Assembly: GCA_001938995.1 (NCBI GenBank)
Contig: MKZN01000022.1
Span: 1 to 43,417, forward strand
Length of the DNA stretch: 43,417 bases
Reading direction: 5' to 3'
Origin: Bacillus pumilus
Lineage (GTDB): Bacteria > Bacillota > Bacilli > Bacillales > Bacillaceae
The stretch's first letter is position 1. Every line of letters starts with the position of its first letter. The position numbers and the translations under genes were made by a program. Below the pieces are notes generated by a model. The model did not search any database. It worked only from the letters and a program-made list of their open reading frames with translations, and had not been told where the DNA came from. Shown piece by piece: positions 26,791 to 36,083 of this stretch.

Positions 26791-27426
26791 TTAGTTTAAT
26801 TTTTCTTTAGCAATTTGAACTGCATCGTAGAAAGTTTTTAATTGCTCTTGAGGAATTTTCTTTAGTAATTGGTTGACAACAAGTAATTCAGTTGTGCTAA
26901 AGCCAAGACCTTTAGCAATTTTTGAATCAATTACAACGTTTCCTTTTTTGTCTAGAACAAGTGCATCGCCAGCAAGATCAACAATTCTGATCACTGATTT
27001 GAAAAGTTTTTCAAATTTAGCCGCTTCTTCTTGAGTAAGACCAAGTTCAACAGCTTTCTTAGCATCAAATACTAATTTTCCTTTTTCGTTTTTAGTGATG
27101 CTTTCACTGAAAACGATAGTAAGAACAGCTGCGCGATCTAAGAATTTTTCAGCAGTAGCAGCCTCTTCTTCAGTAAGACCAAGCTCAACAGCTTTCTTAA
27201 CATCGAATGTGTAGCTGTTGTCTTCCTCAACAAATGAATTGATGAGAATGCTGATAACACGCTCGTTCTTCTCCAATAAATCTTTAATGATCTGTTGCTG
27301 CTCAAAAGGAATCCCTTTGAAAGTTGCAGCGCTTGCTTGCCCAGGAGCTACTGTTGTGAAAGTAAGAATGATTGCTAAAGCGAAAAATACAACAGAGCTG
27401 AGCGATTTGCTCAAAAACTTCTTCAT
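26791..27426 (-). CDS. ylaE: Secreted repeat protein YlaE
   Basis: A 211-residue exported protein. The signal peptide (MKKFLSKSLSSVVFFALA onward) ends near APGQASA, a good cleavage site. The mature part has two clear repeats with the core KKAVELGLT-E/Q-EEA and a third, weaker one around SKIAKGLGFSTTELL, each helical. The sequence and the position between ylaD and ylaF fit B. subtilis YlaE, as I recall its repeated AVELG motif. ATG 27426 is preceded by AAAAGGGAGAG; upstream in-frame starts would bury the signal peptide. Function unknown; extracellular. The 275 bases upstream hold only a small hairpin (AGAACT/AGTTCT, near 27532) and the ylaF terminator. Confidence 0.8.
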   Translation of the reverse strand: MKKFLSKSLSSVVFFALAIILTFTTVAPGQASAATFKGIPFEQQQIIKDLLEKNERVISILINSFVEEDNSYTFDVKKAVELGLTEEEAATAEKFLDRAAVLTIVFSESITKNEKGKLVFDAKKAVELGLTQEEAAKFEKLFKSVIRIVDLAGDALVLDKKGNVVIDSKIAKGLGFSTTELLVVNQLLKKIPQEQLKTFYDAVQIAKEKLN

Positions 27427-27661
27427 GCTTCTTTTCTCTCCCTTTTCTGTTAAATTTTGTTGCAAGAACAGCATACCATGAGAAAGTTAGTGGAAGAATA
27501 GGAAGAATGTACCTTTGTGTTTGATTTTGGAGAACTATAAAAGTTCTTGTCGAAAAATGTAGAGAGACAGATGACTTATATTAGCTAAGACTAATTTTCA
27601 TTAATTACATATAAATACAGCAATTCATGGGTGTAAGGTCTTGGTTTAGTACAAAATAAAA

Positions 27662-27690
27662 AGCCTTCTACATGTAAAATGTAAAAGGCT
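27662..27690 (-). terminator. Terminator of ylaF
   Basis: On the minus strand AGCCTTTTACAT and ATGTAGAAGGCT pair over 5 bases (one G-U), followed by TTTTTATTTTG. Confidence 0.9.
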
Positions 27691-27701
27691 CATGAGACAC
27701 T

Positions 27702-27881
27702 TTATGATTGCACGTTTATTTTTCTTTTTAATGTAAATCCTGTACCCATGAAAGTCATGGCGAATACGATGCTGATGCATGTTCCCAGTATGCTTTTTTC
27801 AGCTACAAACACCCCAATAAACGCAATACTGACAACTGCAAGTAATGCACATAATAATAGAAGCCATTTGATCTGTTTCAT
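27702..27881 (-). CDS. ylaF: Two-helix membrane protein YlaF (DUF5325)
   Basis: A 59-residue protein, below usual ORF cut-offs, starting MKQIKWLLLLCALLAVVS. Two transmembrane helices (about 5-26 and 30-49) with the loop VAEKS and a basic tail TLKRKINVQS, the build of DUF5325/YlaF. AAAGGGATGAGATAA precedes the ATG, and a strong terminator follows. Divergent from typA, as in B. subtilis. Function unknown. Confidence 0.82.
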   Translation of the reverse strand: MKQIKWLLLLCALLAVVSIAFIGVFVAEKSILGTCISIVFAMTFMGTGFTLKRKINVQS

Positions 27882-27948
27882 TTATCTCATCCCTTTTTTT
27901 AAGTTAATATAAGTTTACAGAAAAACGATCGGCATTTAAAGGGGATTA

Positions 27949-27957
27949 TGATATAAT
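27949..27957 (+). promoter_or_regulatory. Extended -10 promoter of typA
   Basis: TGATATAAT: TG one base before a perfect TATAAT. The -35 is weak (TCGGCA). Start near 27964. Confidence 0.65.
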
Positions 27958-27992
27958 ATGAAAGTTATCTAATTATTTTAGGAGATGAAAAT

Positions 27993-29828
27993 GTGAAACT
28001 TCGAAAAGACCTTCGCAACATTGCAATCATTGCACACGTTGACCATGGTAAAACGACGCTTGTAGACCAATTGCTCCATCAGGCTGGTACGTTCCGTTCG
28101 AATGAAAATATCGCTGAGAGAGCTATGGATTCAAATGATATAGAGCGAGAACGCGGTATTACAATCTTAGCTAAAAATACTGCGATCAATTATAAAGATA
28201 CGCGCATTAATATTTTAGATACACCAGGACACGCCGATTTCGGTGGTGAAGTTGAACGTATTATGAAAATGGTAGATGGCGTTCTTCTCGTTGTGGATGC
28301 GTATGAAGGCTGTATGCCTCAAACGCGATTCGTGTTGAAAAAAGCACTTGAGCAAAACATCACACCAATCGTAGTCGTGAATAAAATCGATAGAGACTTT
28401 GCTCGTCCAGCTGAAGTAGTTGATGAAGTCATTGACTTGTTCATTGAATTAGATGCATCAGAAGAACAGCTTGAATTCCCGGTTGTGTACGCATCAGGAA
28501 TCAATGGTACAGCAAGTAATGATCCGAGCACGCAAGATGAAAATATGGAATCTTTATTTGAAGCGATCTTGAACCATATTCCAAGTCCAATTGACAACCG
28601 TGAAGAGCCGCTTCAATTCCAAGTGGCTTTACTTGATTACAATGATTATGTTGGAAGAATTGGAATCGGGCGTGTATTCAGAGGAACTATGCAAGTAGGA
28701 CAGCAAGTCGCCTTGATGAAAGTCGATGGCAGTGTGAAACAATTCCGTGTGTCCAAGATTTTTGGCTTCCAAGGTCTTAAACGAGTTGAAATCGAAGAAG
28801 CAAAAGCTGGCGATCTTGTTGCAGTATCTGGTATGGAAGACATCAACGTAGGTGAAACCGTTTGTCCAGTAGAACAACAAGAGGCACTGCCTATCCTTCG
28901 TATTGACGAGCCAACACTTCAAATGACATTTGTTGTCAATAACAGTCCGTTTGCAGGTCGTGAAGGAAAGTATGTGACATCGCGTAAAATTGAAGAACGC
29001 TTAGAGCAACAGCTTCAAACAGACGTAAGTCTTCGTGTTGATCCAACGGATTCACCTGATGCTTGGGTTGTGTCTGGACGCGGAGAGCTTCATTTATCGA
29101 TTCTTATTGAGAATATGAGACGTGAAGGCTTTGAATTACAAGTATCGAAGCCAGAAGTTATTGTAAAAGAAGTGGATGGTGTTCGATGTGAACCTGTAGA
29201 GCGTGTTCAAATTGATGTACCAGAAGAGCATACTGGCTCTATCATGGAATCAATGGGTGCGAGAAAAGGTGAAATGATCGACATGATCAACAATGGAAAT
29301 GGCCAAGTTCGCCTGATCTTTACTGTTCCATCACGTGGTTTAATCGGATATACAACTGAATTTCTTTCATTAACTCGTGGTTTTGGTATTCTAAACCATA
29401 CGTTTGATAGTTATCAGCCGATGCAGTCTGGTCAAGTTGGCGGACGCCGTCAAGGTGTACTTGTTTCTATGGAAACAGGGAAAGCAACTTCTTACGGAAT
29501 CCAAGGTGTCGAAGAACGTGGTGTGATCTTTGTTGAGCCAGGTATTGAAGTGTATCAAGGAATGATTGTTGGTGAGCATAATCGTGAGAATGATCTTGTT
29601 GTCAACGTGAGCCGTATGAAGCAACAAACAAACGTACGTTCCGCAACGAAAGATCAAACTGTTAGTATGAAAAAACCACGTATCATGTCACTTGAGGAAT
29701 CTCTTGAGTATCTGAATGAAGACGAATATTGTGAAGTAACACCTGAATCGATTCGACTTAGAAAGAAAATTTTAGATAAAAACGAACGTGAGAAAGCAGC
29801 GAAGAAGAAAAAAGCAGGATTATCATAA
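27993..29828 (+). CDS. typA: Ribosome-associated GTPase TypA/BipA
   Basis: Translational GTPase related to EF-G, involved in ribosome assembly and stress or low-temperature growth. G1 AHVDHGKT (residues 14-21), switch I RERGITI, G3 [15 protein letters not shown]4 [10 protein letters not shown]. Domain II, III, V and the TypA-specific C-terminal domain (with [19 protein letters not shown] and [19 protein letters not shown]) follow. Length 611 residues. Start GTG 27993 after TTTAGGAGATGAAAAT. ylaH follows 54 bases on without a terminator, so the two are probably co-transcribed. Confidence 0.96.
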   Translation: MKLRKDLRNIAIIAHVDHGKTTLVDQLLHQAGTFRSNENIAERAMDSNDIERERGITILAKNTAINYKDTRINILDTPGHADFGGEVERIMKMVDGVLLVVDAYEGCMPQTRFVLKKALEQNITPIVVVNKIDRDFARPAEVVDEVIDLFIELDASEEQLEFPVVYASGINGTASNDPSTQDENMESLFEAILNHIPSPIDNREEPLQFQVALLDYNDYVGRIGIGRVFRGTMQVGQQVALMKVDGSVKQFRVSKIFGFQGLKRVEIEEAKAGDLVAVSGMEDINVGETVCPVEQQEALPILRIDEPTLQMTFVVNNSPFAGREGKYVTSRKIEERLEQQLQTDVSLRVDPTDSPDAWVVSGRGELHLSILIENMRREGFELQVSKPEVIVKEVDGVRCEPVERVQIDVPEEHTGSIMESMGARKGEMIDMINNGNGQVRLIFTVPSRGLIGYTTEFLSLTRGFGILNHTFDSYQPMQSGQVGGRRQGVLVSMETGKATSYGIQGVEERGVIFVEPGIEVYQGMIVGEHNRENDLVVNVSRMKQQTNVRSATKDQTVSMKKPRIMSLEESLEYLNEDEYCEVTPESIRLRKKILDKNEREKAAKKKKAGLS

Positions 29829-29882
29829 TTCGATGAAGAATTAAAAAGATAGAACCCTGGAAGACAAGGGGAGGGAATCTTT

Positions 29883-30206
29883 TTGAATGATCAGGAAGTC
29901 AGTGAAAATCTATCTTTTTTCGCGATGCTGTTTCGTGTCGATGAAAACCCGCAAACAGGGATGTGGCTCCTATATGGCACCATCCTTGTTTTAGCCATTA
30001 TTGTTTTTAAGCTTGGCTTCGCTAAGCGATTACCGATTTTAAAAGCGGTCATTATTTATTTGTTTTTGATTTTTGGCTGTACGTTTCTTACTTTTCTAGG
30101 GATCTTCTTGCCAGTGGCTGAAGGTCTTGTTGTGGCAGCCGCGATTTTGATTATTTACAAAATACGTTTGCACCGCGCGAAAAAAGAAGGAACAGTCAAT
30201 ACATAA
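29883..30206 (+). CDS. ylaH: Three-helix membrane protein YlaH
   Basis: A 107-residue membrane protein starting at TTG 29883 with AAGGGGAGGG upstream. Three transmembrane helices: about 28-46 ([17 protein letters not shown]), 52-74 ([20 protein letters not shown]) and 77-95 ([18 protein letters not shown]), then a basic tail. Matches YlaH by place, size and build. Function unknown. Ends at a terminator shared with the converging ylaI. Confidence 0.85.
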   Translation: MNDQEVSENLSFFAMLFRVDENPQTGMWLLYGTILVLAIIVFKLGFAKRLPILKAVIIYLFLIFGCTFLTFLGIFLPVAEGLVVAAAILIIYKIRLHRAKKEGTVNT

Positions 30207-30237
30207 AAAAGACCTGATCATGTATCAGGTCTTTTTT
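30205..30237. terminator. Terminator shared by ylaH and ylaI
   Basis: AAAAAAGACCTGAT and ATCAGGTCTTTTTT pair over 5 bases; effective in both directions. Confidence 0.93.
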
Positions 30238-30457
30238 ATGTATTGAGTTCTTTTTTCTTCTTTTTCTCTTTTGTTGCAGGGTCTTGGTAAAAAGAAAACC
30301 TGCCAGTTTGGATGCGTGCCTCTGTCTTCTCTTTAATTCTATCTTGGCAATCATCACACATATATGTATGAATCGGTCGATTTCTTAACCGTTTAGCAAC
30401 TAGTGTATCATCATCAATTGTTTCAAGCTTTTCACATAAAGAGCATTTCACTCTCAC
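30236..30457 (-). CDS. ylaI: Zinc-ribbon protein YlaI
   Basis: A small protein (73 residues from GTG 30457) with two CxxC pairs, VKCSLCEK and YMCDDCQD, spaced as a zinc ribbon, then a Lys-rich tail. RNRPIHTYMC between them is the most conserved stretch of the YlaI family. Start choice: GAGGTGA stands 5 bases before GTG 30457; the in-frame ATG 30460 and GTG 30466 sit too close to it. It could bind RNA or act as a structural factor. Function unknown. Confidence 0.82.
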   Translation of the reverse strand: MRVKCSLCEKLETIDDDTLVAKRLRNRPIHTYMCDDCQDRIKEKTEARIQTGRFSFYQDPATKEKKKKKELNT

Positions 30458-30518
30458 CATATTCACCTCACTTTATTGAATTATAGCATGTTTTCGTCGT
30501 CACTTAAAACCAATGAAG

Positions 30519-30549
30519 AAAAAGGCTTATATCGCGGGAGATATAAGCC
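30519..30549 (-). terminator. Terminator of ylaJ
   Basis: On the minus strand GGCTTATATC and GATATAAGCC pair over 6 bases, followed by TTTTTC. Confidence 0.9.
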
Positions 30550-30556
30550 GTTCTCA

Positions 30557-31168
30557 TTATTTCTTCTGATTCATATGATGGTTTGATTGATCGTTTTGGT
30601 TTTGATCTAACTGTTTTTCGTCTTTTTCTTGAAGTTGACGATTTGGATCATTTGTCGGGTCCTTTTCGTTACGTTCGATCTCATTACGAGGCATCTCTGG
30701 CATCACACGGCCGACAATGGCAGCCAGTTCGTCCATAATTCCACTGACAGGACGACCTTCTTGAATCTCTTTGCCCATCTGTTTTAATCGGCTGACTGTA
30801 TCTGGATCAGCGACCACAACAGCATTTGCACCTTTAGGGTCGTTTTTTAAAGCTTTTGCGACCGAATATTTAATGGTTTCTACTTTGCTTCTATCTAAGT
30901 CATCTTTTACATCGATGCCAACGACAGCATAGCGCCCTATAACAATGGCAGTAGCATCATTTACATCCGGTACATGTTCTGTAATGTTCACGAGATGCTG
31001 CGCGACATCTGATGATGCTTGGGCTTGATCGTTTGTTTTCTTGGTTGAGTCTGATACCCGCACCAAATGTCCACCCTGTTTGTCTTGAGCTTCAGGTTTT
31101 TCCTGCTGCTGGCAAGCGCCGAGTAAAAGAATGGTTTGAATCATGAACAGCGTTAAAAATAGACGCAT
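30557..31168 (-). CDS. ylaJ: YhcN/YlaJ-family spore lipoprotein
   Basis: A 203-residue lipoprotein with signal peptide and lipobox LLGAC (Cys19). The mature part contains the YhcN/YlaJ domain, a ferredoxin-like alpha/beta unit seen in ATAIVIGRYAVVGIDVKDDLD and NAVVVADPDTVSRLKQMG, then a Gln/Asn/Asp-rich tail. The family occurs in spores and affects germination. ATG 31168 is preceded by GAAGGAGGGAATATTC. It diverges from ylaK across 140 bases. Confidence 0.88.
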   Translation of the reverse strand: MRLFLTLFMIQTILLLGACQQQEKPEAQDKQGGHLVRVSDSTKKTNDQAQASSDVAQHLVNITEHVPDVNDATAIVIGRYAVVGIDVKDDLDRSKVETIKYSVAKALKNDPKGANAVVVADPDTVSRLKQMGKEIQEGRPVSGIMDELAAIVGRVMPEMPRNEIERNEKDPTNDPNRQLQEKDEKQLDQNQNDQSNHHMNQKK

Positions 31169-31308
31169 GAATATTCCCTCCTTCACAAACTACATGATTT
31201 ATTTTATTGTTGAATTAACCTTCTAACTTTATTCATGAAAACATATATTTTAACAATCGTTTTGGGAAAGACAAGGATGAATGAAACCCCAATCAGGAGG
31301 CGAAGGAC

Positions 31309-32631
31309 CTGAGTAAAATTTATGTATTAGATACAAATGTATTATTACAGGATCCGAATTCAATCTTTTCATTTGAAGACAATGAGGTCGTGATTCCGGC
31401 CGTTGTATTAGAAGAGGTAGACTCAAAAAAAAGATATATGGACGAGGTAGGTCAAAATGCTCGGCACGTCTCACGCTTAATTGATGGCTTGCGGTCTAAA
31501 GGAAAACTGCATGAGGAGATTAAGCTAGAGTCGAAGGGCACGCTACGAATTGAGTTGAATCATCGCTCTTTCCATGAGCTTCAAGAAATTTTTGTCGAAA
31601 AAACAAATGATAATCGCATTTTGGCTGTAGCCAAAAATTTAAGCTTAGAGGAAGGCACAAAGGCTCATGGTAGGCCGGTTATTTTGGTAAGTAAGGATGT
31701 CTTGGTCCGGGTAAAGGCTGATGCCATTGGGCTGCAAGCAGAGGATTTCTTAAGTGATCGAGTGTTGCAAAATGAAGACATCGATAACGGCTTTCATGAA
31801 TTCTATATTCCGACTGAGCAGTTAAATACATTCTATAAACAAAATCAATTACACGTGCAAGAAGTCATTAATGCGGCATTAAACCCCCACCAATTTGTCA
31901 TTATGAAAGGAAATGAAGGCGGATCTGCTTTAGGGATGCTTGACCAGAGGGGAGAGCACATTAAACGGCTCATATATGATCAGGAACATATATGGGGAAT
32001 TCGCCCGAAAAATGTGCAGCAGACGATGGCGTTAGAATTACTTCTTCGCCGTGATATTCCGCTTGTCACACTGATTGGAAAGGCAGGAACAGGTAAAACA
32101 TTGCTGGCGCTTGCGGCAGGACTCATGCAAACAGAGGATATGGGCATGTATAAAAAGCTCATTGTGGCTCGCTCAATTGTTCCTGTTGGTAAGGACTTAG
32201 GCTATTTGCCAGGAGAAAAGGAAGAAAAGCTCAGACCGTGGATGCAGCCGATTTTTGACAACCTCGAATTTTTATTTAATACAAAAAAACCAGAAGAACT
32301 TGATGCTATTTTGGCTGGAATTGGTTCGATTCAAGTGGAGGCGCTCACCTATATACGAGGTAGAAGTATACCTGATCAATTTATCATCATTGATGAGGCG
32401 CAAAACTTAACCAAACACGAAGTGAAAACGTTGTTAACCCGAGTTGGAGAGGGGAGTAAGATTGTATTGATGGGAGATCCTGAACAGATCGATCATCCTT
32501 ATTTAGACAGCTTAAATAATGGGCTCACTTATGTGATTGAGCGCTTTAAGGGGCAGCAAATATCTGGACATGTCAAGCTTGTCAAAGGAGAAAGGTCTGG
32601 ACTTGCGCAGCTTGCAGCTGACTTATTATAG
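31309..32631 (+). CDS. ylaK: PhoH2 (PIN-PhoH) RNA helicase/nuclease YlaK, CUG start
   Basis: A PIN domain (about residues 1-140) fused to a PhoH P-loop ATPase domain (about 240-440). Asp8 of YVLDTNVLL is the first PIN metal ligand. Walker A is LIGKAGTGKT near 257-264 and Walker B FIIIDEAQN. PhoH2 proteins couple RNA unwinding to cleavage. The frame begins SKIYVLDTN with no ATG, GTG or TTG; the first codon is CTG 31309, exactly 8 bases after AGGAGG, and an in-frame TGA closes the frame a few codons further up. The next conventional start is GTG 31390, which would remove the catalytic Asp8. I infer CUG initiation; 440 residues. Confidence 0.9.
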   Translation: MSKIYVLDTNVLLQDPNSIFSFEDNEVVIPAVVLEEVDSKKRYMDEVGQNARHVSRLIDGLRSKGKLHEEIKLESKGTLRIELNHRSFHELQEIFVEKTNDNRILAVAKNLSLEEGTKAHGRPVILVSKDVLVRVKADAIGLQAEDFLSDRVLQNEDIDNGFHEFYIPTEQLNTFYKQNQLHVQEVINAALNPHQFVIMKGNEGGSALGMLDQRGEHIKRLIYDQEHIWGIRPKNVQQTMALELLLRRDIPLVTLIGKAGTGKTLLALAAGLMQTEDMGMYKKLIVARSIVPVGKDLGYLPGEKEEKLRPWMQPIFDNLEFLFNTKKPEELDAILAGIGSIQVEALTYIRGRSIPDQFIIIDEAQNLTKHEVKTLLTRVGEGSKIVLMGDPEQIDHPYLDSLNNGLTYVIERFKGQQISGHVKLVKGERSGLAQLAADLL

Positions 32632-32646
32632 TCCAGACTCCTCATG

Positions 32647-33129
32647 TTATGTAATGATGATTTCTTTCACACCTTTAATAGGTTGACTCACATTGGACTG
32701 ATCCTCGAAATAGACGTGGATGGGTCCTTTTTCTGTTAGAGGTTTTCCATTTTGGCTAAAATGAGCGATGCTATTCATCGCTGATGAAAGCGGAATCGCA
32801 ATTGTTTCATCTTCAGTCACAAATTCACACGTATTTGCCTGTTCAAGTGGTTCGGCATTTTTGAACATGTCGCCAAGTTTCATGCCGAAGCTCCCTGTGA
32901 CGAGTCGTTCTTTTTCAAATGTCTTCTCTGTTTTTAACGTGGGCGGAAGTGTGTGTCCTTCTCTAATGACCCGTTCCTGGTCAAGCTCGTGATCATGCTG
33001 CTCTGCTTCGGTTAATGTCTGTTTCTCAAAAAATGAATCCATTAAAAATTTCCGGTCATCGAAAATCCACACACTTGGATCAACGGTGATCTTGTAGCGT
33101 ACGTTCCCCTTAATTTGAATAATGCTCAT
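32647..33129 (-). CDS. ylaL: YlaL protein
   Basis: A 160-residue soluble protein, starting MSIIQIKGNVRYKITVDPSV with VWIFDDRKFLMD next. It looks mainly beta-stranded. No catalytic motif visible. Converges on ylaK and diverges from glsA, as ylaL does in B. subtilis. ATG 33129 has AAAGGGG 11 bases upstream; TTG 33135 is an alternative at better spacing. Function unknown; I name it by order and size. Confidence 0.78.
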   Translation of the reverse strand: MSIIQIKGNVRYKITVDPSVWIFDDRKFLMDSFFEKQTLTEAEQHDHELDQERVIREGHTLPPTLKTEKTFEKERLVTGSFGMKLGDMFKNAEPLEQANTCEFVTEDETIAIPLSSAMNSIAHFSQNGKPLTEKGPIHVYFEDQSNVSQPIKGVKEIIIT

Positions 33130-33249
33130 GTTCAAGACAACCCCTTTCCATCATAAATTATAGAAGTTTTCTCCCACTTTGTCACTTTCATAAACATGCT
33201 TCTCCTTGTACACACTAATCTTACATGAAATATAGGGAGGATATTGGGT

Positions 33250-34179
33250 ATGGCATGTCGTGACAATGAAGAGCTACAGCGTTTTGTAGAAGAGGCAAGG
33301 AAAGTAGCCAAAAATGGCAAAGTAGCATCATATATTCCCGCACTCGGTAAAGCGGATCAAACAGATTTATCTGTTGCTGTCTATCATGTGAGTAACAGCT
33401 GTCACTCGGCAGGTGATGTGGATAAACGTTTCACACTGCAAAGTATTTCAAAGGTCCTATCGCTTGCACTTGTACTAACAGAAGAGGGACCAAAAAAGGT
33501 CTTTCAATATGTTGGACAAGAACCAACAGGAGACCCATTCAATTCAATGATTAAGCTTGAAACCGCAAGTCCGAACAAACCGCTCAATCCAATGATTAAT
33601 GCAGGAGCACTGGCGGTAACGAGTTTAATAAGAGGTGCTACACCACAGGATCAGCTAAATCGTCTGTTAACCTTTATCAGGGAGCTGGCAAATGATCCGT
33701 CTATTACATACTCCAAAGAAACGGCTGCTTCAGAATTTGAGACATCTATGATTAACCGAGCGATGTGCTATTTCATGAAACAATATCATATCATTGAAGG
33801 ACACGTGGAAGAGGTCATGGATCTATATACGAAGCAATGTGCGGTGATGATGAACAGTTTGGATCTAGCAAAAATTGCCTGTGTCTTTTCATTAGATGGC
33901 AGGCATCCAGAGACGGGCAAACAAATCCTTTCTAAAGATGTCGCAAGAATTTGTAAAACATTTATGGTGACATGCGGCATGTATAACGCAAGCGGAGAAT
34001 TTGCGATTAATATTGGGATTCCAGCCAAAAGCGGCGTGTCAGGAGGCATCATGGGTGCGGCGCCATATGATTTTGGAATTGGCATCTTCGGGCCTGCCTT
34101 AGATGAAAAAGGGAATAGCATCGCAGGTATTAAGTTATTAGAACTCATGAGTGAAAAATATGAAATGAGTATCTTCTAA
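33250..34179 (+). CDS. glsA: Glutaminase
   Basis: Hydrolyses glutamine to glutamate and ammonia. Serine-dependent beta-lactamase-like fold: catalytic S-x-x-K is Ser65-Lys68 in LQSISKVLSL, followed by family signatures NPMINAGALAVTSLI, SMINRAMCYFMKQY and AKSGVSGGIMGAAP. Length 309 from ATG 33250, which has GGGAGG 9 bases upstream; a TTG two codons earlier is in frame. Location between ylaL and ylaN identifies it as the YlaM paralogue (GlsA2) of B. subtilis. Confidence 0.95.
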   Translation: MACRDNEELQRFVEEARKVAKNGKVASYIPALGKADQTDLSVAVYHVSNSCHSAGDVDKRFTLQSISKVLSLALVLTEEGPKKVFQYVGQEPTGDPFNSMIKLETASPNKPLNPMINAGALAVTSLIRGATPQDQLNRLLTFIRELANDPSITYSKETAASEFETSMINRAMCYFMKQYHIIEGHVEEVMDLYTKQCAVMMNSLDLAKIACVFSLDGRHPETGKQILSKDVARICKTFMVTCGMYNASGEFAINIGIPAKSGVSGGIMGAAPYDFGIGIFGPALDEKGNSIAGIKLLELMSEKYEMSIF

Positions 34180-34228
34180 TCAATGTGGGTTTGTTTTTAT
34201 TTTTACAAGCCGAACTGTACAAATCTGC

Positions 34229-34257
34229 TTGCAATTTCGAGCGTTTCACTATATGAT
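34229..34257 (+). promoter_or_regulatory. Promoter of ylaN
   Basis: TTGCAA, 17 bases, TATGAT. Ideal spacing; start near 34264, about 38 bases before TTG 34302. Confidence 0.75.
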
Positions 34258-34301
34258 AAATAGAAGAATTAGGTACTCGCCTGGGGAACGGAGGGATACT
34301 T

Positions 34302-34583
34302 TTGGCGTCAGAAATTTTAGTCGATCATCGGCAAAAAGCACTGGCCTTATTAAAATTGGATGCAGAGAAGATTTTAAAATTGATCCAAGTGCAAATGGAC
34401 AACTTAACGATGCCGCAATGTCCTCTTTATGAAGAGGTTTTAGATACTCAAATGTTCGGATTATCGAGAGAAATTGATTTTGCTGTCCGACTTGGATTAG
34501 TTGATCAACATGAAGGTAAGAAACTACTCGATAAACTTGAGAGAGAGCTTTCCGCACTTCATGATGCGTTCACAAAAAAATAA
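34302..34583 (+). CDS. ylaN: YlaN, Fur-linked iron protein
   Basis: A 93-residue helical protein (UPF0358). Hallmarks are [20 protein letters not shown] and [20 protein letters not shown]. In Staphylococcus and Bacillus, YlaN has been tied to iron metabolism and to interaction with Fur, and is needed when iron is low. Start TTG 34302 after GGAGGG. It has a good promoter and a terminator and is therefore monocistronic. ftsW follows. Confidence 0.93.
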   Translation: MASEILVDHRQKALALLKLDAEKILKLIQVQMDNLTMPQCPLYEEVLDTQMFGLSREIDFAVRLGLVDQHEGKKLLDKLERELSALHDAFTKK

Positions 34584-34591
34584 TGGTTGAA

Positions 34592-34627
34592 AACTCAAAC
34601 TTCTACAACGTAGGTTTGGGTTTTTTT
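34592..34627 (+). terminator. Terminator of ylaN
   Basis: AACTCAAAC and GTTTGGGTT pair (one G-U) around a further CTAC/GTAG inner stem, followed by TTTTT. The next 165 bases to ftsW hold only a weak promoter candidate (TTGATC, 17 bases, CAATAT, at 34667-34695). Confidence 0.85.
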
Positions 34628-34792
34628 GTCATCATTTTTATAACCATCAATTGATGCCAAACGGACTTGATCCTTTCAGCAAAGACGAACAATATAAAGA
34701 GGTAAAACGAGATCAAACGGAGAAAATGTAGTAGAATATAAACAGCTAAGAGGATAAACAACAGTAGAAACAGACGTTAGGAAGAGGATTAT

Positions 34793-36004
34793 ATGTTAAA
34801 GAGAATGCTAAAATCGTATGACTACTCATTATTGTTCGCCATTATATTAATTAGCGCATTCGGTTTGGTGATGGTGTACAGCTCAAGTATGATCACATCT
34901 GTCATCAGATATGAGGCTGCACCAGATAACTTTTTTAAGAAACAGCTATTATTTATGATGGTTGGGGCTGTTATCTTGGTCTTGACAGCTCTGTTTCCAT
35001 ATCAGCTACTTTTGAGTAAAAAGTTCCAAATTGGTATGCTGGTGGTAGCTGTTTTTTCACTGATCTATGTGTACTTTTTAGGTCACATTGCAGGGAACGC
35101 AAGGAGCTGGATTAAGGTCGGATTGTTTAGTCTGCAACCGGCGGAGTTTGTAAAAATTGTCGTTATCATTTATCTCGCTGCGGTTTATGCTAAAAAACAG
35201 CATTATATTGATCATATTTTAAGAGGGGTGACGCCTCCAATTGTCATCGTTTCCATTTTATGTGGATTCATCATTCTGCAGCCTGACTTTGGGACAGCCT
35301 TTATCATAGGAATGATTGCTCTTGCGATGATTTTATGCTCAGGTTTTAGCGGGAAAACACTGGCGAAGCTATTAGCCCTGTTTAGTGCAGTGATGGTCGT
35401 TGTGACACCCTTCATTATTCTTTTTTGGGATAAAATTTTCACGCAAAATCGTCTCGGACGTTTTGAAGGTTTTCAAGATCCATTTAAAGATGCTGGCGCC
35501 ACAGGACATCAATTGATCAATTCATATTATGCGATTGGATCTGGCGGTTTTTTTGGTCTAGGTCTTGGGGAAAGCGTGCAAAAGTATGGGTATCTTCCGG
35601 AACCACATACGGATTTTATCATGGCGATCATATCAGAAGAACTAGGCTTTTTCGGTGTGTTTTTTGTTCTTGCTCTACTTGGCTTCATTGTCGTAAAAGG
35701 TTTTTACATTGCAAGAAAATGTGGAGATCCGTTTGGAAGTTTGCTTGCAATAGGAATTTCATCGATGATTGCGATCCAAACTTGTATCAATTTAGGAGGA
35801 GTTTCGGGCCTCATTCCCATCACAGGGGTAACACTTCCGTTTATCAGCTACGGCGGATCATCGATCATTTTACTGAGTGGATGTATGGGGATATTGCTCA
35901 ATATCAGCATGTTTACTGAATATAAAGAGCGCTATAAAAAGAAAAAATCACTCACCAACCCATCGGTTCAAGGGAAAGAATTACAGAAAAAATTGAATCT
36001 TTAG
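34793..36004 (+). CDS. ftsW: Septal peptidoglycan polymerase FtsW
   Basis: SEDS-family glycosyltransferase that polymerises lipid II at the division septum with its partner class B PBP. About ten transmembrane helices across 403 residues. Signatures: LISAFGLVMVYSSS in helix 1, GNARSWIKVG, LQPAEFVKI, FIILQPDFGTAFII, the extracellular PEPHTDFIMAIISEELGF containing the catalytic Asp, and ISYGGSSIILLSG near the end. ATG 34793 after AGGAAGAGG. Position before pycA marks this as ftsW (YlaO) rather than rodA or spoVE. Confidence 0.94.
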   Translation: MLKRMLKSYDYSLLFAIILISAFGLVMVYSSSMITSVIRYEAAPDNFFKKQLLFMMVGAVILVLTALFPYQLLLSKKFQIGMLVVAVFSLIYVYFLGHIAGNARSWIKVGLFSLQPAEFVKIVVIIYLAAVYAKKQHYIDHILRGVTPPIVIVSILCGFIILQPDFGTAFIIGMIALAMILCSGFSGKTLAKLLALFSAVMVVVTPFIILFWDKIFTQNRLGRFEGFQDPFKDAGATGHQLINSYYAIGSGGFFGLGLGESVQKYGYLPEPHTDFIMAIISEELGFFGVFFVLALLGFIVVKGFYIARKCGDPFGSLLAIGISSMIAIQTCINLGGVSGLIPITGVTLPFISYGGSSIILLSGCMGILLNISMFTEYKERYKKKKSLTNPSVQGKELQKKLNL

Positions 36005-36083
36005 AAAACAAAAGTGTACAGTTTTCATTTCTTCCTTTATTATAGAGTACATATAAAATTTTAAGGGATATGGAGGAGTGAGA

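Noticed and set aside
32595..32638. GTCTGGAC/GTCCAGAC repeat at the end of ylaK
   Set aside because: Loop of 28 bases and no T run; not convincing as terminator or operator.
33786..34148. 120-codon minus-strand frame inside glsA
   Set aside because: Mirror of conserved glutaminase coding sequence.
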